Counted from the stretch's first letter, positions 48,273-60,928 are shown. The stretch: DNA of 64,000 bases from Cyanophora paradoxa (GCA_004431415.1 QPMI01000502.1:1-64000), one strand, 5' to 3'. Program-made: numbers and translations. The notes: generated by a model not told the origin, from the sequence alone.

Positions 48273-51200
48273 CTTGAGCGGGCGCGACTTCGCGTATGCA
48301 TCGAAGCGATTCTGGCACAGGAGGCTCCAAGGGCCGACGCAACGGCCGCCGCCGCCGCCGTCGACGCACGCGGCTTCTCCCCTCTTCACGAGGCCGCCGG
48401 TTGCAGGCCGGGGACCTTCACCTGTTCGTCCGCTAGCGCTGCTTGAAACTCTAGATATCTAATAATGTCCCTTCGGCGCGATCATGAATGTTAACTCTTG
48501 AGCACGATCGCCCCAGGGAGACGATCGCCGGCGTGCGACTCGGCGCTGGCGGAGGTCGTGCGGCTCCTCCTGGGTGCCCGGGCTGCCCTGCATGACTGCT
48601 AGGGCGCCGCCCCTTCTCGAGATCAGCGACGCCGCGCAGCGCGCCCCGAGGTCGACGTGAACGCGAGGGACGAGGAGGGGCGCACGCCGCTCTACGCCGC
48701 CGCCTTCTCCGGCGGTGCCGCGACCGTACAGGTGCGCCGGGGCCTGCAGCAGGCCGGTGGCGAGATTGACCTCGGCAGGCGATTCTCGCCGCCAATCTTC
48801 ACCGTGGCTCCTCGCAGGCGCTCCTCGCGGCGCCGGGCGTCGACGTGAACGCGGGCCGCCGCGGCGCGACGCCCCTCTACGGCGCCTGCATGCTCCACAA
48901 CGTCGATGCCGTCCGCGGGCAAGCAGCGGCCGGGCGCCGTTTTCAGATCTCGACTCTCCGTGCTTCCTGAGCGTGCGCAGGCTGCTCGAGGCTGGAGCGG
49001 ACCCATCAGCGCGGCCCCCGGGGCACCCTTCGCCCGTCATGCGCCTCCTGAAGGAGGTCAGCAGATCGAGAGTAGTAGATATTGTTTCGATCTTCTACGA
49101 GCAATTCATAGCTTTCTCTTGCAATTGCAACTGACTGCAAGCAGATGTCGACAACGAAGAGTCCGGATCCGAACGCAGAAGTCGACGCTGGTTATCGGAT
49201 CACTCACAACACTCTCCAAATGCAACCGGAAGCGCTAGTTCTTTCTGCTTCCGAGCGGGTCCGCGCGCAATTAGAAGCTGCATTGACAGCCTGCCTCGTC
49301 GCGATCGAATATAATCGATATACAATTTCAATCGTACATATAGAAATTGACTTCTATAGCTAGATCTAAATTTAACGTCGACGTCGCAACTGCATGTGAT
49401 TGCGAATAAAAGGCAATCCGAATTTCGAGTAAAACAAAACCCCCGACCGCGAGTCCCGTGCAGAAGGACATGCGCGAGTTATTCAAGTCGAAGGGCGCCC
49501 TCGTTGAGCGCCTGGGTGCGTTGCGCATGCCCGCTTGAGATCCCTCCCGATCCCTTTCCGGCCAAGTTTAAATGTTTCTCCAGACATCGACGGCAAATCC
49601 GCCCTCCACTACGCCGTTTCCCGCAAGGCGAAGTGCGTTTCCAGTGGTTTTATATATAATTACGTATAATCATATAAATGCGAACCATCGCTGATGATCG
49701 GGGCCCCGGTCCAGCCCGCACGCCGCCCTGGCGGAGGAAGAGGACAAGGAGGCGGCTCTCGCCGTCCGCGACTCAACGGGCGCGCCAAATTTTAAAGCCC
49801 TCGCAGTGTCCACACGCCCTTCGGATTTTGCAATGCGATAATCGCAGTCGCCGCCTGTCGGCTCGCAGGACTCACGCCGCTGATGGCGGCGTGCGAGGCG
49901 GGGAACTTCGAGGCGGCGAGGGCATTCAAGAGGGGCTCGGACCTGCTGGCCGCCGTGCGGCCTCCCTTCTCGGCCCGCCGTTCCCGCCCGCCAGGATCAC
50001 ATGCTTTCGAATTCATTTCAGGACGTGGACGGCAACACGGCGCTGCACCTCGCCCTCGGGAACGGGAGCGTGGGGAGCAAGAATGACCGCTTCCACATTG
50101 TCTCCGAGCTCATTTGCGCGTGCAGCGAAGCCCAGGCACGCGTGACTTCTACCCGATCTTGATCCGCCATCAACTCACGCTCTAAACGTCTGAAGAATCT
50201 GGCCTTGGCGACGAATCTGGAAGGCCGCACGCCTCTCCATATCCTCGCCGCCGCATCGTGCGCCATTGCGATCATTTAATTTTGATTACAAATTCAAAAG
50301 CACCCCCTAATTATAACGCGCCCCACGCCTCCGAATCCACGGGCAGCTGGCTGGAGACGCGGGCGCACGGGTACACCGCAAACTGGCTGACGCGCCATTC
50401 GGACCTGACCGCGCGCGACCTTCTCGGCCGCACGCCGGTGCCCCGGCCCCTTCTATTGTCCAGGGATTTGGACCCGTACTCGCGCATTTTTGCCCTGCTT
50501 TTATTTCTGCCTGCTTTGCGTGCACGCGCAGCTGCATGCCCTGGCCCGCGTCTCTGGGAAGCGGCTGCCGTCCCATCTCTCGCGCCGCGCGGGGAGCGCA
50601 GTGCCCATCGTTCTGGAGTCGATGCTCAGGCACCCTCAGGTCCGCACACGCGGCGATCCGCCATCGCGATCGCAAGCTCGTGTGATCCCCTAGGCCTCTG
50701 TGATCATGAAGTCCGCTCCCCGCCAGGCCGCCGAGGCGCTGTTGATGGCGGACCTTGAAGGGAACACGCCGCTGCACTACGCAGCGCGCGGAGGCGACGC
50801 CGAGGCGAGCACTCGCCGCCCCCGCAGGGCGCAGGGACTTCGATTTCCGCGCACTCAAAGGCCGCAGACCGTGGCGGCGATTCTGCGACGGGGGGCGCTG
50901 GGGGCCACGGAGCGGGATCGAGAGGGCCGCGTGGCCGTGGAGGTCGCCACGCCTGCCGTCCGCGCCCTCGTCGAGCGTGCGCGAGGGCCGGCCGCAGGCT
51001 CCTCCGTGGACGCCCCTCCGTCTGCAGCTGATTATGGGCGGCGCCCGGCCCACAGGTTACCTGGCGACTGGGCGCCTTGACGTCGATCGCGGCGCGGACG
51101 AGCTCGAAGGCGGGCAGGGCGAGAAGCGGGCCGGGCCTTCGGATTCCGCGGATGCAGAGTCCGGGTCGGGGGATCAGGAGGGGACGGCTGACGGAAGCGA

Positions 51201-51750
51201 GGCCGAGGAGGAGTCTCCGGCGGCCGCGGCCCCTGCAAAGCGGCTGAAGGCGTTGTCCGCTGCGGTTCGGCCAGCTGCAGATTCGTTCATCGCGGGCGGC
51301 CCCTGCCGCGTTCTGACGCGCCGACAGAAGAAGAGGCGGCGGGCGGCCCCGGGCGAGTCGGACGTCTCGGATTTCGACGAGGGCGGGGCGGGCAGCGGCG
51401 GTTCGAGCTCCTCGCCGGCGCCGCGGCGGGCCTCGCAGCGCCCCTCGAAGGCGCGCGGGATGAGCTTCGCGGAGGCCGAGGACGAGCCCGATCGCGGGCC
51501 GGAAGAGGAGGAGGAGGGGGAGGAGGAGGCGGAGAGAGCGGCGGGGGGCGGGGCCCCGCTGGCGAAGAGGGGCCGCACCGCCCACGACCGCGAGGCGGCC
51601 GCCGGGGCTCCCAGCTCCAGCGAGGACGGGGCGGACCCGGAGACGGGGGCGGAGGAGGAGGCCGCTCCGCGAGGCCGGCGCCAGGGCCGGTCGCGCGGCC
51701 GCGGCCGATCGCAGGGCCGCGCCCGGGGCCGGGGCAAGAGCCGGAAGTGA
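48273..51750 (+). CDS. Multi-exon ankyrin-repeat protein with acidic and RG-rich tail
   Basis: Ankyrin motifs occur in order, separated by short introns: VDARGFSPLHEAAG (48,360), VNARDEEGRTPLYAAAFSGG (48,660), GVDVNAGRRGATPLYGACML (48,840), RRLLEAGADPSAR (48,980), DGKSALHYAVSRKA (49,590), GLTPLMAACEAGNFEAA (49,870), DVDGNTALHLALGNGS (50,020), NLEGRTPLHILAA (50,220) and DLEGNTPLHYAARGGDAEA (50,745). The last exon has an acidic Ser/Glu region with basic clusters (RRQKKRRR) and ends in RGRGRSQGRARGRGKSRK. Ankyrin repeats bind proteins; the tail suggests a nuclear or RNA-linked protein. Intron ends and the 5' start are approximate. Confidence 0.65.
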
Positions 51751-51779
51751 TGGCGCTGCAGCTCTGGAAGTGACGTCGA

Positions 51780-52000
51780 TGACGGCTTGATCATGGAGCT
51801 CGAGACTCTGCGTAGCTCTGTAGCACTGCGGCATTCGAGCTCATGTTTCGCACTACTGCTCCAAACCGACAGAATTCGCGAATCCAAACCGATTCAAACG
51901 AGTTTCGCATTCTCGCGAAATCCGCTGTTTTACCCGAACACCATTAAAGTAGATGGGCATGCGCGCTGCGCCGAGGCATCGCAGTTAGCTTTTTTTTTGC
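51780..52000 (+). repeat. Dispersed repeat, copy A
   Basis: Shares blocks with 53290-53720: GATCATGGAG...CGTAGCTCTGTAGCA, TCCAAACCGAC(A/T)GAATTCGCG, and TTTCGCGAAATCCGC(A/T)GTTTTACCCGAA. The rest of 51751-52414 is non-coding, with G runs at 52195-52250. Confidence 0.65.
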
Positions 52001-52414
52001 AAAAGCCCAACCGGGCAATGGTCGTATTAAGGACAACAACCGCCGCCCCGTCGCTGTCATCGACTGGGGGGGCGCCTAGGCTAGCTCTGAGGCTCTGCGG
52101 CATAGAAGGAAGACGTCTTGCTATTCTATCCTAGCTATCCGCGGTCGAGCTGGGGCGTGAGGAAGTCGTGGATCGGGGTTGTCCTTGACCCTGAGGGGGG
52201 GGAGGGGGGGGAGGGGGGGGGCACTTTCTGCCAGGTTGGGCTGGGGGGGAGGGTAGTAGCCGAGTAAAGGAAAGAGGAAAAAGGGGGAAAGGGGTCTCGG
52301 AGGAGATAGAGCTAGCTGCCACGGCCCGAGCGCCGCCGCCAACTGCCTAGTTTCAGCACTGAGGCCGGCTGCCTAGTTCCGCACTAGACTCAGCGTCCGG
52401 AGGGAGCCGGGACT

Positions 52415-52981
52415 CTACGCCGCCGCCGCGTCGTCCTCTATGGACGCCACGATCGCCTGGAGCGAGGGGTGGCGGGCGAGGGCCGAGGGGTCGCGCTGGA
52501 GGAGCGCGAGGAGCCGGGCCGCCGCGCCGGCGTTCGCCGAGGCGTTCGCCGCGGCGGGGGCAGGGGCGGGGCGGGGGCGGGGCGGGGGCGGGGCGGCGCC
52601 GTCCGCCGCGGCCTCCTCGGCCTTGCGCTTGCGGGAGCGGGCGGCCGCGGCGGCGACCTCCTTGAGGGCCTCCTCGATGGGGACGCCGCGGAGGACGGCG
52701 GAGACGGCGTTGAGGTGGCGGGCGTGGGCGGTGGTGCCCGCGCGGCGGGAGACGCGGCCGCCGATGCCGTCCGGGTAGTAGACCCGGTGGATGTGGGCGA
52801 GCTCGTCGGAGCCCGCCGCCGCCCGCAGCGCGATCTCGTCGGCGTAGATGACGTCGGGGCCGACCACCATCTCGCGGCCGATGATGGCGATGTTCGGGAG
52901 GAAGGGGACGGCGCCGGGGCGGGGCGGGATGATGATGTGGCGGACGTTGCCGTTCTCGACTGTCGGGTCCAGGTGGAGCGC
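52415..52981 (-). CDS. Last exon of an unknown host protein
   Basis: The frame ends at 52415 and opens at a likely splice acceptor (CTGCTCGCAATCCAG at 52982). It encodes HLDPTVENGNVRHIIIPPRP, then LPNIAIIGREMVVGPDVIYA and HIHRVYYPDGIGGRVSRRAG, then a basic helix (ARSRKRKAEEAA) and a Pro/Ala linker, ending LQAIVASIEDDAAAA. Not recognised; the basic patch suggests a nuclear protein. Upstream exons on the minus strand are not resolved. Confidence 0.4.
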   Translation of the reverse strand, partial: ALHLDPTVENGNVRHIIIPPRPGAVPFLPNIAIIGREMVVGPDVIYADEIALRAAAGSDELAHIHRVYYPDGIGGRVSRRAGTTAHARHLNAVSAVLRGVPIEEALKEVAAAAARSRKRKAEEAAADGAAPPPPRPRPAPAPAAANASANAGAAARLLALLQRDPSALARHPSLQAIVASIEDDAAAA

Positions 52982-53289
52982 CTGGATTGCGAGCAGGGTG
53001 GGGGTCAGCGGGGTGCGTCGGGGCGGGCGATGGCAGTCTACGCATGGGGGGGGCAGAGGCGGGGGGGTACGCGGTGTTCGGGGAGCCGGGGTCGCTCACC
53101 GCGCATCGAGAGATGCGCCGACGTACCCACGTTTAGAAACGTGTGCCGCGGCGGGTCGAGAGACCGGCCTTGCGGTCGGGGCCGAAGAAAAGGGGGCGGA
53201 GGTCATGCCAGTCGGGAGCGCTGACAAGTGCCTGCGTGCCGCGAGGGAGGGGTGCGACTGGGGGGGGAGGGGCGGGCGGGGCTCAGCGC

Positions 53290-53720
53290 ATCGCAGTTAG
53301 CTATATATATAGAAAAGGATTTGCAACTTCGCAAATCGCAAATGCAACTGAACATAAATTCTAAAAACATCATAACGCACGGTTCAACTTGCAAGGCCTT
53401 TAAAAAGTGCAGAAACGCTGTGTGTACGGCGCTTCTGGTTTTTGGCGCTCCGGATCCTGTTTGCATTGCAATTGCCAAGTTGCGGCGAACGTTAACGGAT
53501 TGGATTCGCCCGATCATGAAAGAAGCGATCTTGCCCGATCATGGAGACTTCGCGTAGCTCTGTAGCATTCGAGCTCATTGATATCAATCCAAACCGACTG
53601 AATTCGCGATTGCAAGTTCCGCGCCTCTGCAAAAAACGAGTTAACGTTTTGCATTTTCGCGAAATCCGCAGTTTTACCCGAATACAATTAATTTAGACGC
53701 GCATGCCCTGCACATTAATT
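53290..53720 (+). repeat. Dispersed repeat, copy B
   Basis: Begins near GCATCGCAGTTAGCTATATA, a string also found at the end of copy A (51,975). It contains AGAAAAGGATTTGCAACTTCGC, which recurs in copy C, and the blocks shared with copy A. No coding sequence. With copy A it brackets the gene at 52415-52981. Confidence 0.65.
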
Positions 53721-53734
53721 TTTGCGCGCTGAGT

Positions 53735-54000
53735 CACAGATAGAAAAGGAGTTGCAACTTCGCAAATCATGATCATGATCATATTCGCAAATTAAATGTA
53801 TTTGAAGATCAAATTTTAAAAACACCATAAGAGTACGCTTCAAGGCTTCAAGGCCTTTCGAAAGCGTGACAACGCTGTGTACATGTCTAAGGTGCTTTAT
53901 GCGCAGCTCAACCCCCCTTGCAATTCGTGGCACCGCAAGCGAACTGACTGGATTCGAGTTCACAAGTTTCACATCTGCATCACCGTGGCACCTTACATAA
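53735..54000 (+). repeat. Dispersed repeat, copy C (partial)
   Basis: Starts AGATAGAAAAGGAGTTGCAACT, then follows copy B at a distance: AAAAACACCATAA, TTCAAGGCCTTT, GACAACGCTGTGT. Only the first half is present. The region 52982-54132 has no other supportable gene. Confidence 0.55.
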
Positions 54001-54132
54001 TCACAATCAACACAATTCGCTTCTTTCATTTCATGCCGTCATGATCACTTCACACATTCTCATGATCACAATATATTGAACTTCGGAAAGTGGCGATGAA
54101 AGACTCTTTTTCCGGACGATGACCGGAGAAGC

Positions 54133-57100
54133 TTAGGAGGAGAGCCCCATTTGCGCCATGAAGGCGGCGATCTGCGGGTCGCGCCCCGCCGCGCCCTGGA
54201 CCAGCCGCTCCGCCTCCGCCTCCGCCTCCCGCAGGCTCGCCCGCTCGTACAGCGGCACCAGGAAGCTGCGCGCGCGGGCGGCCGCGGTCAGCGCCCGCTC
54301 GCGGCGGAGGGAGAAGAGGAGGCGCGCCTGGGGCGGAGGGGCACGCCGGCGACGGAGACGGCGCTGGCGGCGGGGTCGAGCAGGCGCGCGTTGGCCGCCA
54401 GCGTGCGCCGGAAGAGGGCCAGCTCCTCCTCCGTCACCTGCCGGCCGCCGGCGTTCACAATCAGAGGGGCGGCGGCGGGCCGGGGCGCAGCCAGGGCGCA
54501 CGGCGATGCTGTGGAGGCCGCCGAAGCGGCCCGTCTTCGGGTCCGTCGTCGCCTCCCGCGCCAGCGCGCCGATCTGCGCAGAGGCTTGAGCCCGCGGCCC
54601 GGGGGCGGGGGCGAGGCTCGGGGGCGGGCCTGGGGCGGGGAGAGGTGCTGCTCGGCCGAGTCGGCGAATCCGACGTGGAGGAGGGGCACGCCGGCCGGAG
54701 TGCGCAGCAGGGCCCGGATGTAGAGGACGACGTCGTTGCGGGCGCCCGGCAGCTGCAGGCCGTGGTGCCGCCGCCCCTCCTGCCCGGCCGAGCGCGTGAG
54801 CGCGAGGGGACGCGGATCCCCGAGACGCAGATGCGGAGGGGCGCGCCGTGGCGAACTTGAGGAAGAGGATCTGGAGGGACTCCTTCAGGTCCGCCACCGC
54901 CTCCCCCGTCGACGCCCCGTGCTCCCCCGCCGCCAGCCGCGCCCCGCGCCGCAGCGTCCCCTCCACCCCGTGCATCCCGCTCATGTGCCACCCGAGGTCC
55001 TGCCCCGCGGCGGACGCGTCGGACGAAGGGGGTGCCGCCGCAGGGGCGGGGCGCGCGCGCACGGAGAGGCCCTCGCCGCGCGGGTCGCCCCACTCGGGCA
55101 GGGCGGAGAGGTCCAGACGCTCGGGGTCCGCCGCCGGCACCTGCCCGCCCCGGCGGCCCTCAGCGACGGCGTGGCACGAGCGGCGAGCAGGCGGGGAAGC
55201 GCAGGGAGCGCCTTCTTGAACGAGAAGACGTGCGAGGGGGCCGCGGCTCCCGCGCCGGGGGGCTTGCAGCGGGCCTTGTGCCCGCGGCCCCAGTCCTCCC
55301 GCTGGCACTTCGCGCCGCAGTACCACGCGCCCTTGCACCTGGAGCCGAGGGCGTCGGCGCGAGAGCACATGCAGAGGCGGGCTGCAGGGCGGCGGGGGCA
55401 CCGGGAGCAGCAGCTGAGGCCGGCGGCGCGGCCGCAGGCGTCGCAGCGCGCGCCGGCCGGGCGCCCCTCCAGGGCGACCGGGTGGGCGAAGACGACGCGC
55501 GCCCCGGCCCCGCCTGCCCGGCCCCCGACCGTCAGGAAGGCGGGCGCGAGATCGAGTCTCCGCCTTCGAGCACCGGGGGGCGAGAAGACGGCCTCGTGGG
55601 CGGACTCGAGGCGGGCGCCGGCGGGGCCGGAGAGGCGGACGACGTACCCCTCGCCGGTCTCCTCCACCTCCGCCACGCCGGGCGGGAGCGGCGAGGCGGC
55701 GAGCGGGGGGCGGGGGCCTGGCGGCGGGCGGGCCGGCAGGCGGCGGAGGAGGGGGTAGGAGAGGGGGAGGGGCAGGAGGGGGAGGCCGCTCTCGCCGCTG
55801 GCGACGGTGACCTCGGTGCCCGGGCGGCGGGCGCGGGCGTCGAGGTCGGCGGGGACGTGGAGGCCCAGCGCCCCGCCCCACGCGTCGGCCTCGAGCAGGT
55901 CGAAGCACTCCGTCGCGACGCCCGGCGGCGGCCGCCCGGAGGCCATCGCCGCCAGCGCCGCCGCCGGCGAGAGCGCGCCGGCGCCGGTGGTCACGAGGAG
56001 CCGCACGGTGGGGCACGGCGCGTTGAAGGCGGCGGGCCGGAGGGCGAGAAGGGCGGGAGGCCCTCGGCCCGCACGTACACGAGCTCGGCCCCCGCCCCGC
56101 CCGCCGCCTCGCCGCCGATATCGACGCCGGCGAGGGCGCGGGCGGCGCGCCACTGGGCGGCGAGCGAGGAGCGGATGGGGCCGGAGCCGCCCTCGGCGCG
56201 CGCCGCGACGAGGGGGTCGGCGAGGCGGAGGGCGGCGGGGCCGTCCGCGGCGCGGCCGGCGAGGTCGCGTGCCGCCACCGCGAGGAGGTACGCCGTGGCG
56301 TGCGTCGGGGCGCAGGGCCCCCCGCCTTGCCCGAGCCCTGCGCGGCGGCGGGGCGTGAGCGCGCGGGCGGGAGGAGTGAGGCTCCGGGGCGGGCGCACGA
56401 GGAAGAGCGGCGCGGGGAGGATGGATCGGTCGGCGAGGGCGGCGAGGGCGGCGTGCAGGGCGCCGCCCTCGCGGAGGGCGAGGCGCGTGGGGGCCGCCGC
56501 GCGGCCCGCGCCCGTGGCGGGCGCCTTCCAGCGGAGGGAGACCTCGAGGGCGGTGTTGCTGAAGTGCATGCGGCCGCGGGGCGGCGGCGGCGCGAGGAGC
56601 CGCAGCGCCTCGAGGTCCGTGGCGAGGCGGAGGCCGAGGAGCGTGGGCGCCAGCTCCGGGCCGAAGCCGAGCTCCGCCCGGATGTACGCCCCCGGGTCCG
56701 AGTGCTCCCCGATCCACTTCATCGTCGTCGTCGCGAGCGCGGCGTGCGGCCCCTCCCGCAGGCGCCACCCGCACGCCGTGAGCACCGGCCAGAGGCCTGC
56801 GCCGATGCTCAGTTCTGGAGAAATGAGGGGGGCTCCGTAACGCGGCCTTACCCTCGTTGTCGGCGAGGTTTGAGCCGTCGATGAAGTCGAAGCGCTCGCC
56901 CGCCGGCAGCGCCCCCGCCCCGCCCCCGCTCGCCCCCTCCCAGCAGAGCTGGAGCCCGTCCGCGGGGTAGAAGCTGGCGGAGACGCGGCCGGAGGCGACG
57001 GAGGCGGAGAAGAGGGCGGCGAGGGCGGCGAGGCGGCGGGCGGCGGCGCGGCAGAGGGCGCGGGGGGGCGGCTCGGCGAGGGAGTCGGCGGGGGCGCCGG

Positions 57101-59237
57101 CGGGGGGCTGGAAGAGGCCGCCGGGGGCCGCGGCGTCCGAGCAGGCGGCGAGCTCGGCCGGGGAGAAGGCGCGGAAGGGGTGCAGGGCGTAGTGGACGAG
57201 GCAGAGCCCGCCGGGCGGCGTCACGAGCGTCGGGTTCAGCACGGGCGCGTCGCTGCCGACGGCGGCGGAGGCGGCGGCGTCGTCCGGAGAGGCGGAGAGG
57301 GCGCGGAACCAGTCCGCCATCTCCCGCGGGGCGTCCCCGAAGTGGCCCCCGACGATGTCGGCGATGCGCGCCGCCTCCGACTCGCGCCCGCCGATCGCGG
57401 CGTCGTTCGTCCGCAGCTCGGGCCGGGGCGCCCCGGCGCCCGGGCCGGCCGAGCGGGAGGCGAGCCTGGCCGTCACGCGCAGGTCGTGGGAGTGGCGCTG
57501 CACGCGCGCCTGCGCCAGCGTCGGGAGGCCCTCCGAGAGCCAGTACTCCCACACCTGCGCCGCGCCACTTGGGCGGCGGAGGCGGGCCCGGGGAGGCGGG
57601 GGCGGCACCTCGCGGAGGAGGGCGAGGTCGCCGGGGCAGGGGACGCGGAGCCAGGCGCCGTGCGGGGAGGCGGCCCAGGCCTCGGGGCTCGCGGCGGCGC
57701 CGGCGAGCTCGGCCAGCAGCGCGCCGAGGCGGCGGCGCTGGCCGGGGCGCATGTCGAGGCAGAACCAGAGGCGCCAGAGGAAGAGCGCATCCTCCTCCGC
57801 GGCCGGCCCCGCCATGCGCGAGGCCGCCACCAGCAGCAGCGCGTCCCTGCGCGCGCGGGGCGCGGGAGCAGACTCAGAACGAAGCCGCAAGACGGCCGGG
57901 AGCGGCGCTCGCCTCGCGAGGACGCAGCGGTCGATGTCGCAGAGGTGGAAGGCGAGGGGCGGGCCCGCCGGCCCCGCCTCCTCCGCCGTCCGCAGCACGT
58001 TGCGCACGTCGCCGACGCCGAGGAAGAGCAGCGAGACGGGCGCCCCGCTCGCCGCGTGCGCCGCCTCGAGCTCTGCCCGCGAGGCCGCCGCCCGCGCCTC
58101 CGTGTTCCCGAAGGGGTACTGGCCGGCGGTGAGACGGCGCGTGCGCGCGCCCCGGCCCGCGCGCGCCGCACCTGCAGGTAGTGGTTGTCGTAGTACACGG
58201 GCCGCGCGAGGAGCGCCCCGCCCGTCGCCAGACGCGGCACTCGCGCCCTGTTCCCGTCCAGCGGCGCCGGCGGCGGCTCCGCCTCCGCCGCGCGCTCCGC
58301 CGCCTCCAGCCCGTCCCTTGCGTCGGCTTGCCCCGGGGCGAAGTCGAGGGCGAGGCGGAACGAGGCGGCCGCGTCGGCGTGGAGGCCTAGCGCGCGCAGG
58401 GCGCACCCCGCCCGCACGAAGAGCTTCGCCGCGACGGGCCGCTGCTCGGGGGCGACCCGGCCGGGGCTGCTCGGCCCCTGCAGGCCCCTTCAGCTCGCGA
58501 TCGGAGCGAGAGGCGGGCGGGGCGGAGGGCGCGCCATGAGAGCAAGCTCGGCGACGTCGGCGTGCCTTCCGAGCGCGAGGAGCGCCGCCGCGAGGTTCGC
58601 GCGCGCCGCCACGTCCCCGCTGCCGGCATCCTCGGCGAGCGCCGCGCGGTAGCGCTCCGCCGCGTCCAGCGGGCTCGTTGGCTGCGCGTCCCGGTGAGCA
58701 TCGAGGCGGGTGCCGGGGCGGATCGGAGGGTGAATCGAGAGCACGTACGAACAGCGCATTGCCCGCCTCGCGCAGGTCCCGGGCGGCGGTCGCACCGCGC
58801 TCGGAACAGAGAGCCTCCTCACGACCGCGCTCGTAGGTGGCTTTCAGCGCGGCGCCGCAGTCCATGGAGCCGGCCGCTGCCGCGCACTCGTCGGCTGCCT
58901 CCGAGAAGCGACGGAGCGCGTAGAGCGCCCTCGCTAGGCGCCAATGGGCCTTCGCAGAAGGCCTGAGGCCGAGAGACGCGCGCGCGTCCCGCTCAGCCTC
59001 CTCCAGACGCCCAGCTCGAAGCAAGGCCGCCGACCTGTCACTCGCATTCAGGCGGAGGCGCGCAAGCACGCGAGTGTCCCGCGCGTACCTGTTGCCCAGG
59101 ATGGATGCGCGCTCCGATGCGCCCGTGCTCGCCCGCTCGAGCGCATTGTCGAAGCAATGAATGGCGTCCTTGTAGCAACCGCGCTTGTAGAGTGCCGCGC
59201 CGCGCTGCGCGCAGTCGGCTGCGCTCAAAGCACGCAT
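54133..59237 (-). CDS. TPR / DUF4470-like / MYND zinc-finger protein, multi-exon
   Basis: Read leftwards from the in-frame ATG at 59237 (the frame stays open to 59315 without an ATG). The N-terminal part has TPR repeats: AALYKRGCYKDAIHCFDNAL and AKAHWRLARALYALRRFSEA, then more after an intron (LHADAAASFRLALDFAPGQA). Next comes a DUF4470-type domain: YPFGNTEARAA, LLFLGVGDVRNVLRTAEEAG, FHLCDIDRCVLARR, LWFCLDMRPGQ. A MYND finger lies at 55,270-55,460 (CDACGRAAGLSCCSRC...YCGAKCQREDWGRGHKARC), then a conserved helical tail ending FMAQMGLSS. This combination is known from fungal and protist proteins of unknown role; MYND fingers bind Pro-rich partners. Several GC-rich introns are partly open, so exact exons are approximate. 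Confidence 0.7.
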
Positions 59238-59540
59238 ACGCGGCGCGCTCAGCGTGCGCTCGAGCTCGGTTAAAAGTTCGGTCGAACGCTCATAGAGTCT
59301 TGTGACGTACCCCACCTAAAACTTGTACCCCAACCAAGACTCGCGGTACCCTTCCGAGGGGGGCGGCTCGTGAGGGAAGATGCATATATAGCGCTGGGCA
59401 GATAGCCGCGGGAGCGACGGAGGCGGGCGGCGGCGCTGTGGCACCCAGCCTCGCGGACGGCGGCGGCTTCGAATTCGGATTAATTGCAGTTAAATGCATA
59501 TGCGCACAATCGAGGCTGGGGCGGCGGCGGCCCGCCGCGT

Positions 59541-60928
59541 CTACGCCGGGGCGTGCTTCGCCTCGGAGAACTTTGCGATGGCGCTGAAGAGCGCGTCGAA
59601 GTCCGCCTCGCTTGCTGTCGCCGGGCCCGTCCCCGTGAACCTGCCACGAAAGAGGGGGGTACCGTGAGGCTTCCCTGCGGGAGAGGTACGGGAGAGCACG
59701 CACAGGTCGAAGGTGCGGTTCGCGGCGCCGGCGGCCCTCAGCGAGCGGACCGCCATCTGAGGGGGCGGGGTAAGGGGGGGAGGAGGGGGGGTGGGGGGTG
59801 GGTGGGGGGTACTTCTGCGACGTCGGCGCGGGGCACGGAGGGGCGGCCGGCCCCCGCGATGTCGTCGTTCCCGACCAGGAGCTGCTTCTGCCCCGCCGGC
59901 TCGTCCAGGAGCCCTGCCGCCGCCGCGTCGGCCGGGCCGGTGCGGCCCGAGCCGGGCGGGGGCGGGGGCGGGGCGGGGACGGGGGCGGGCCTCCCGGGCG
60001 GATGACGGTGTACTTCAGGCCGCTCGCCCGCAGGTGGTCCTCCGCCTTCTTCTTCCTGCGCCCCGCCCCCGCTTCCTCGGGCCCGGCGCGGCGGGGCGGG
60101 CGGGACAGGGCGGGGCGCACCACTTGAGGATGTTGCCGTCGGGGCCCATCTTGTTGAGCATGTGGTTCGGGTCGGACATGCCTGGCGGGCGGGGGGCCAC
60201 CGGGTCAGGCGCGGCGCGGCGGGCGGCGCGGCGGGCGGGCGGCCGGACCCATGGAGGAGATGATCTGCGGGGCGGGATGAGAGGCGGGCGGGCGGGGCGG
60301 GGCGGGGCGGGGCGGGCGGGTGGGGCGCGGACCACGACGTGCTCGACGCCGGCGGCGCGGGCGGCCTCGATCTGGGCGACCTGCCCATGGAAGTCCACCG
60401 TCTCCGGCCACAGGCCCTCCGCGAACGTCGCCGTCGGCCGCTCCGCCCCGGGCGCGAACGTCACCACCGGCATCGCGCTGCGCGCTCGCGTTCGCGGGGC
60501 CGCCGCCGCGCGCGCCGGGCGCGACTGCGGGAAAGGCGCGCCTGCTGCAGATGACGAGGGCCTTGCAGCCAGCGAAGGCGGCGTCAAGGGCGCCGCGCAG
60601 CGCCGCCGGGTTCTTCTCGGGCGCCGCGTCGGCGAGGTTCCCGCTGAAGGCCCGCACGCCCTGCGCCGGCAGGTCCTGCGCCGCCTTCTCCGCGTTCCGC
60701 ACGAACTGCCGCCGCGCTCGCTCAAGCTTCGGCGGCGCGGCGAACCGCGGGGGAAGCGCACGGCGTGCACGAGCTTGCCGTCCTTCAAGAGGCGCTGCAC
60801 GACGAGCTTGCCAGTCTGCACGCTCCACGTCAAAAAGCGATCCCACAAGCGCGAGCGAGCGCTGGTTCTGGGTGTTTGTGATCATGATTGCGCACCCGGC
60901 CGGTCGCACCCGTGACAGCGACGGACAT
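59541..60928 (-). CDS. NAD(P)-binding atypical SDR (NmrA / At5g02240-like)
   Basis: Exon 1 is 60896-60928, encoding MSVAVTGATGR. An 80-base GT-AG intron (60816-60895) joins it to TGKLVVQRLLKDGKLVHAVR, which rebuilds the Gly-rich dinucleotide site of a Rossmann fold. Later pieces are FVRNAEKAAQDL, VRAFSGNLAD, AFAGCKALVICS, QIEAARAAGVEHVVVR, NKMGPDGNILKW, KKKAEDHLRASGLKYTVIRP, LLVGNDDIAGAGRPSVPRAD, and a last exon (59541-59756) MAVRSLRAAGAANRTFDLCV. The order matches plant and algal NAD(P)-binding epimerase-like proteins. Substrate unknown. At least three further introns are inferred from frame changes. Confidence 0.75.

Noticed and set aside
52353-53224. Long Pro/Arg- and Gly/Arg-rich frames
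   Set aside because: Translations are typical of off-frame reading in GC-rich DNA; the frame at 52415 gives the plausible protein.
54151-58540. Large plus-strand Arg/Ala/Gly-rich frames
   Set aside because: Antisense shadows of the TPR/MYND gene.
60205-60886. ATG at 60885 as start of the SDR gene
   Set aside because: It lacks the Gly-rich loop; using the ATG at 60928 with the 80-base intron restores GATGRTGKLVV.
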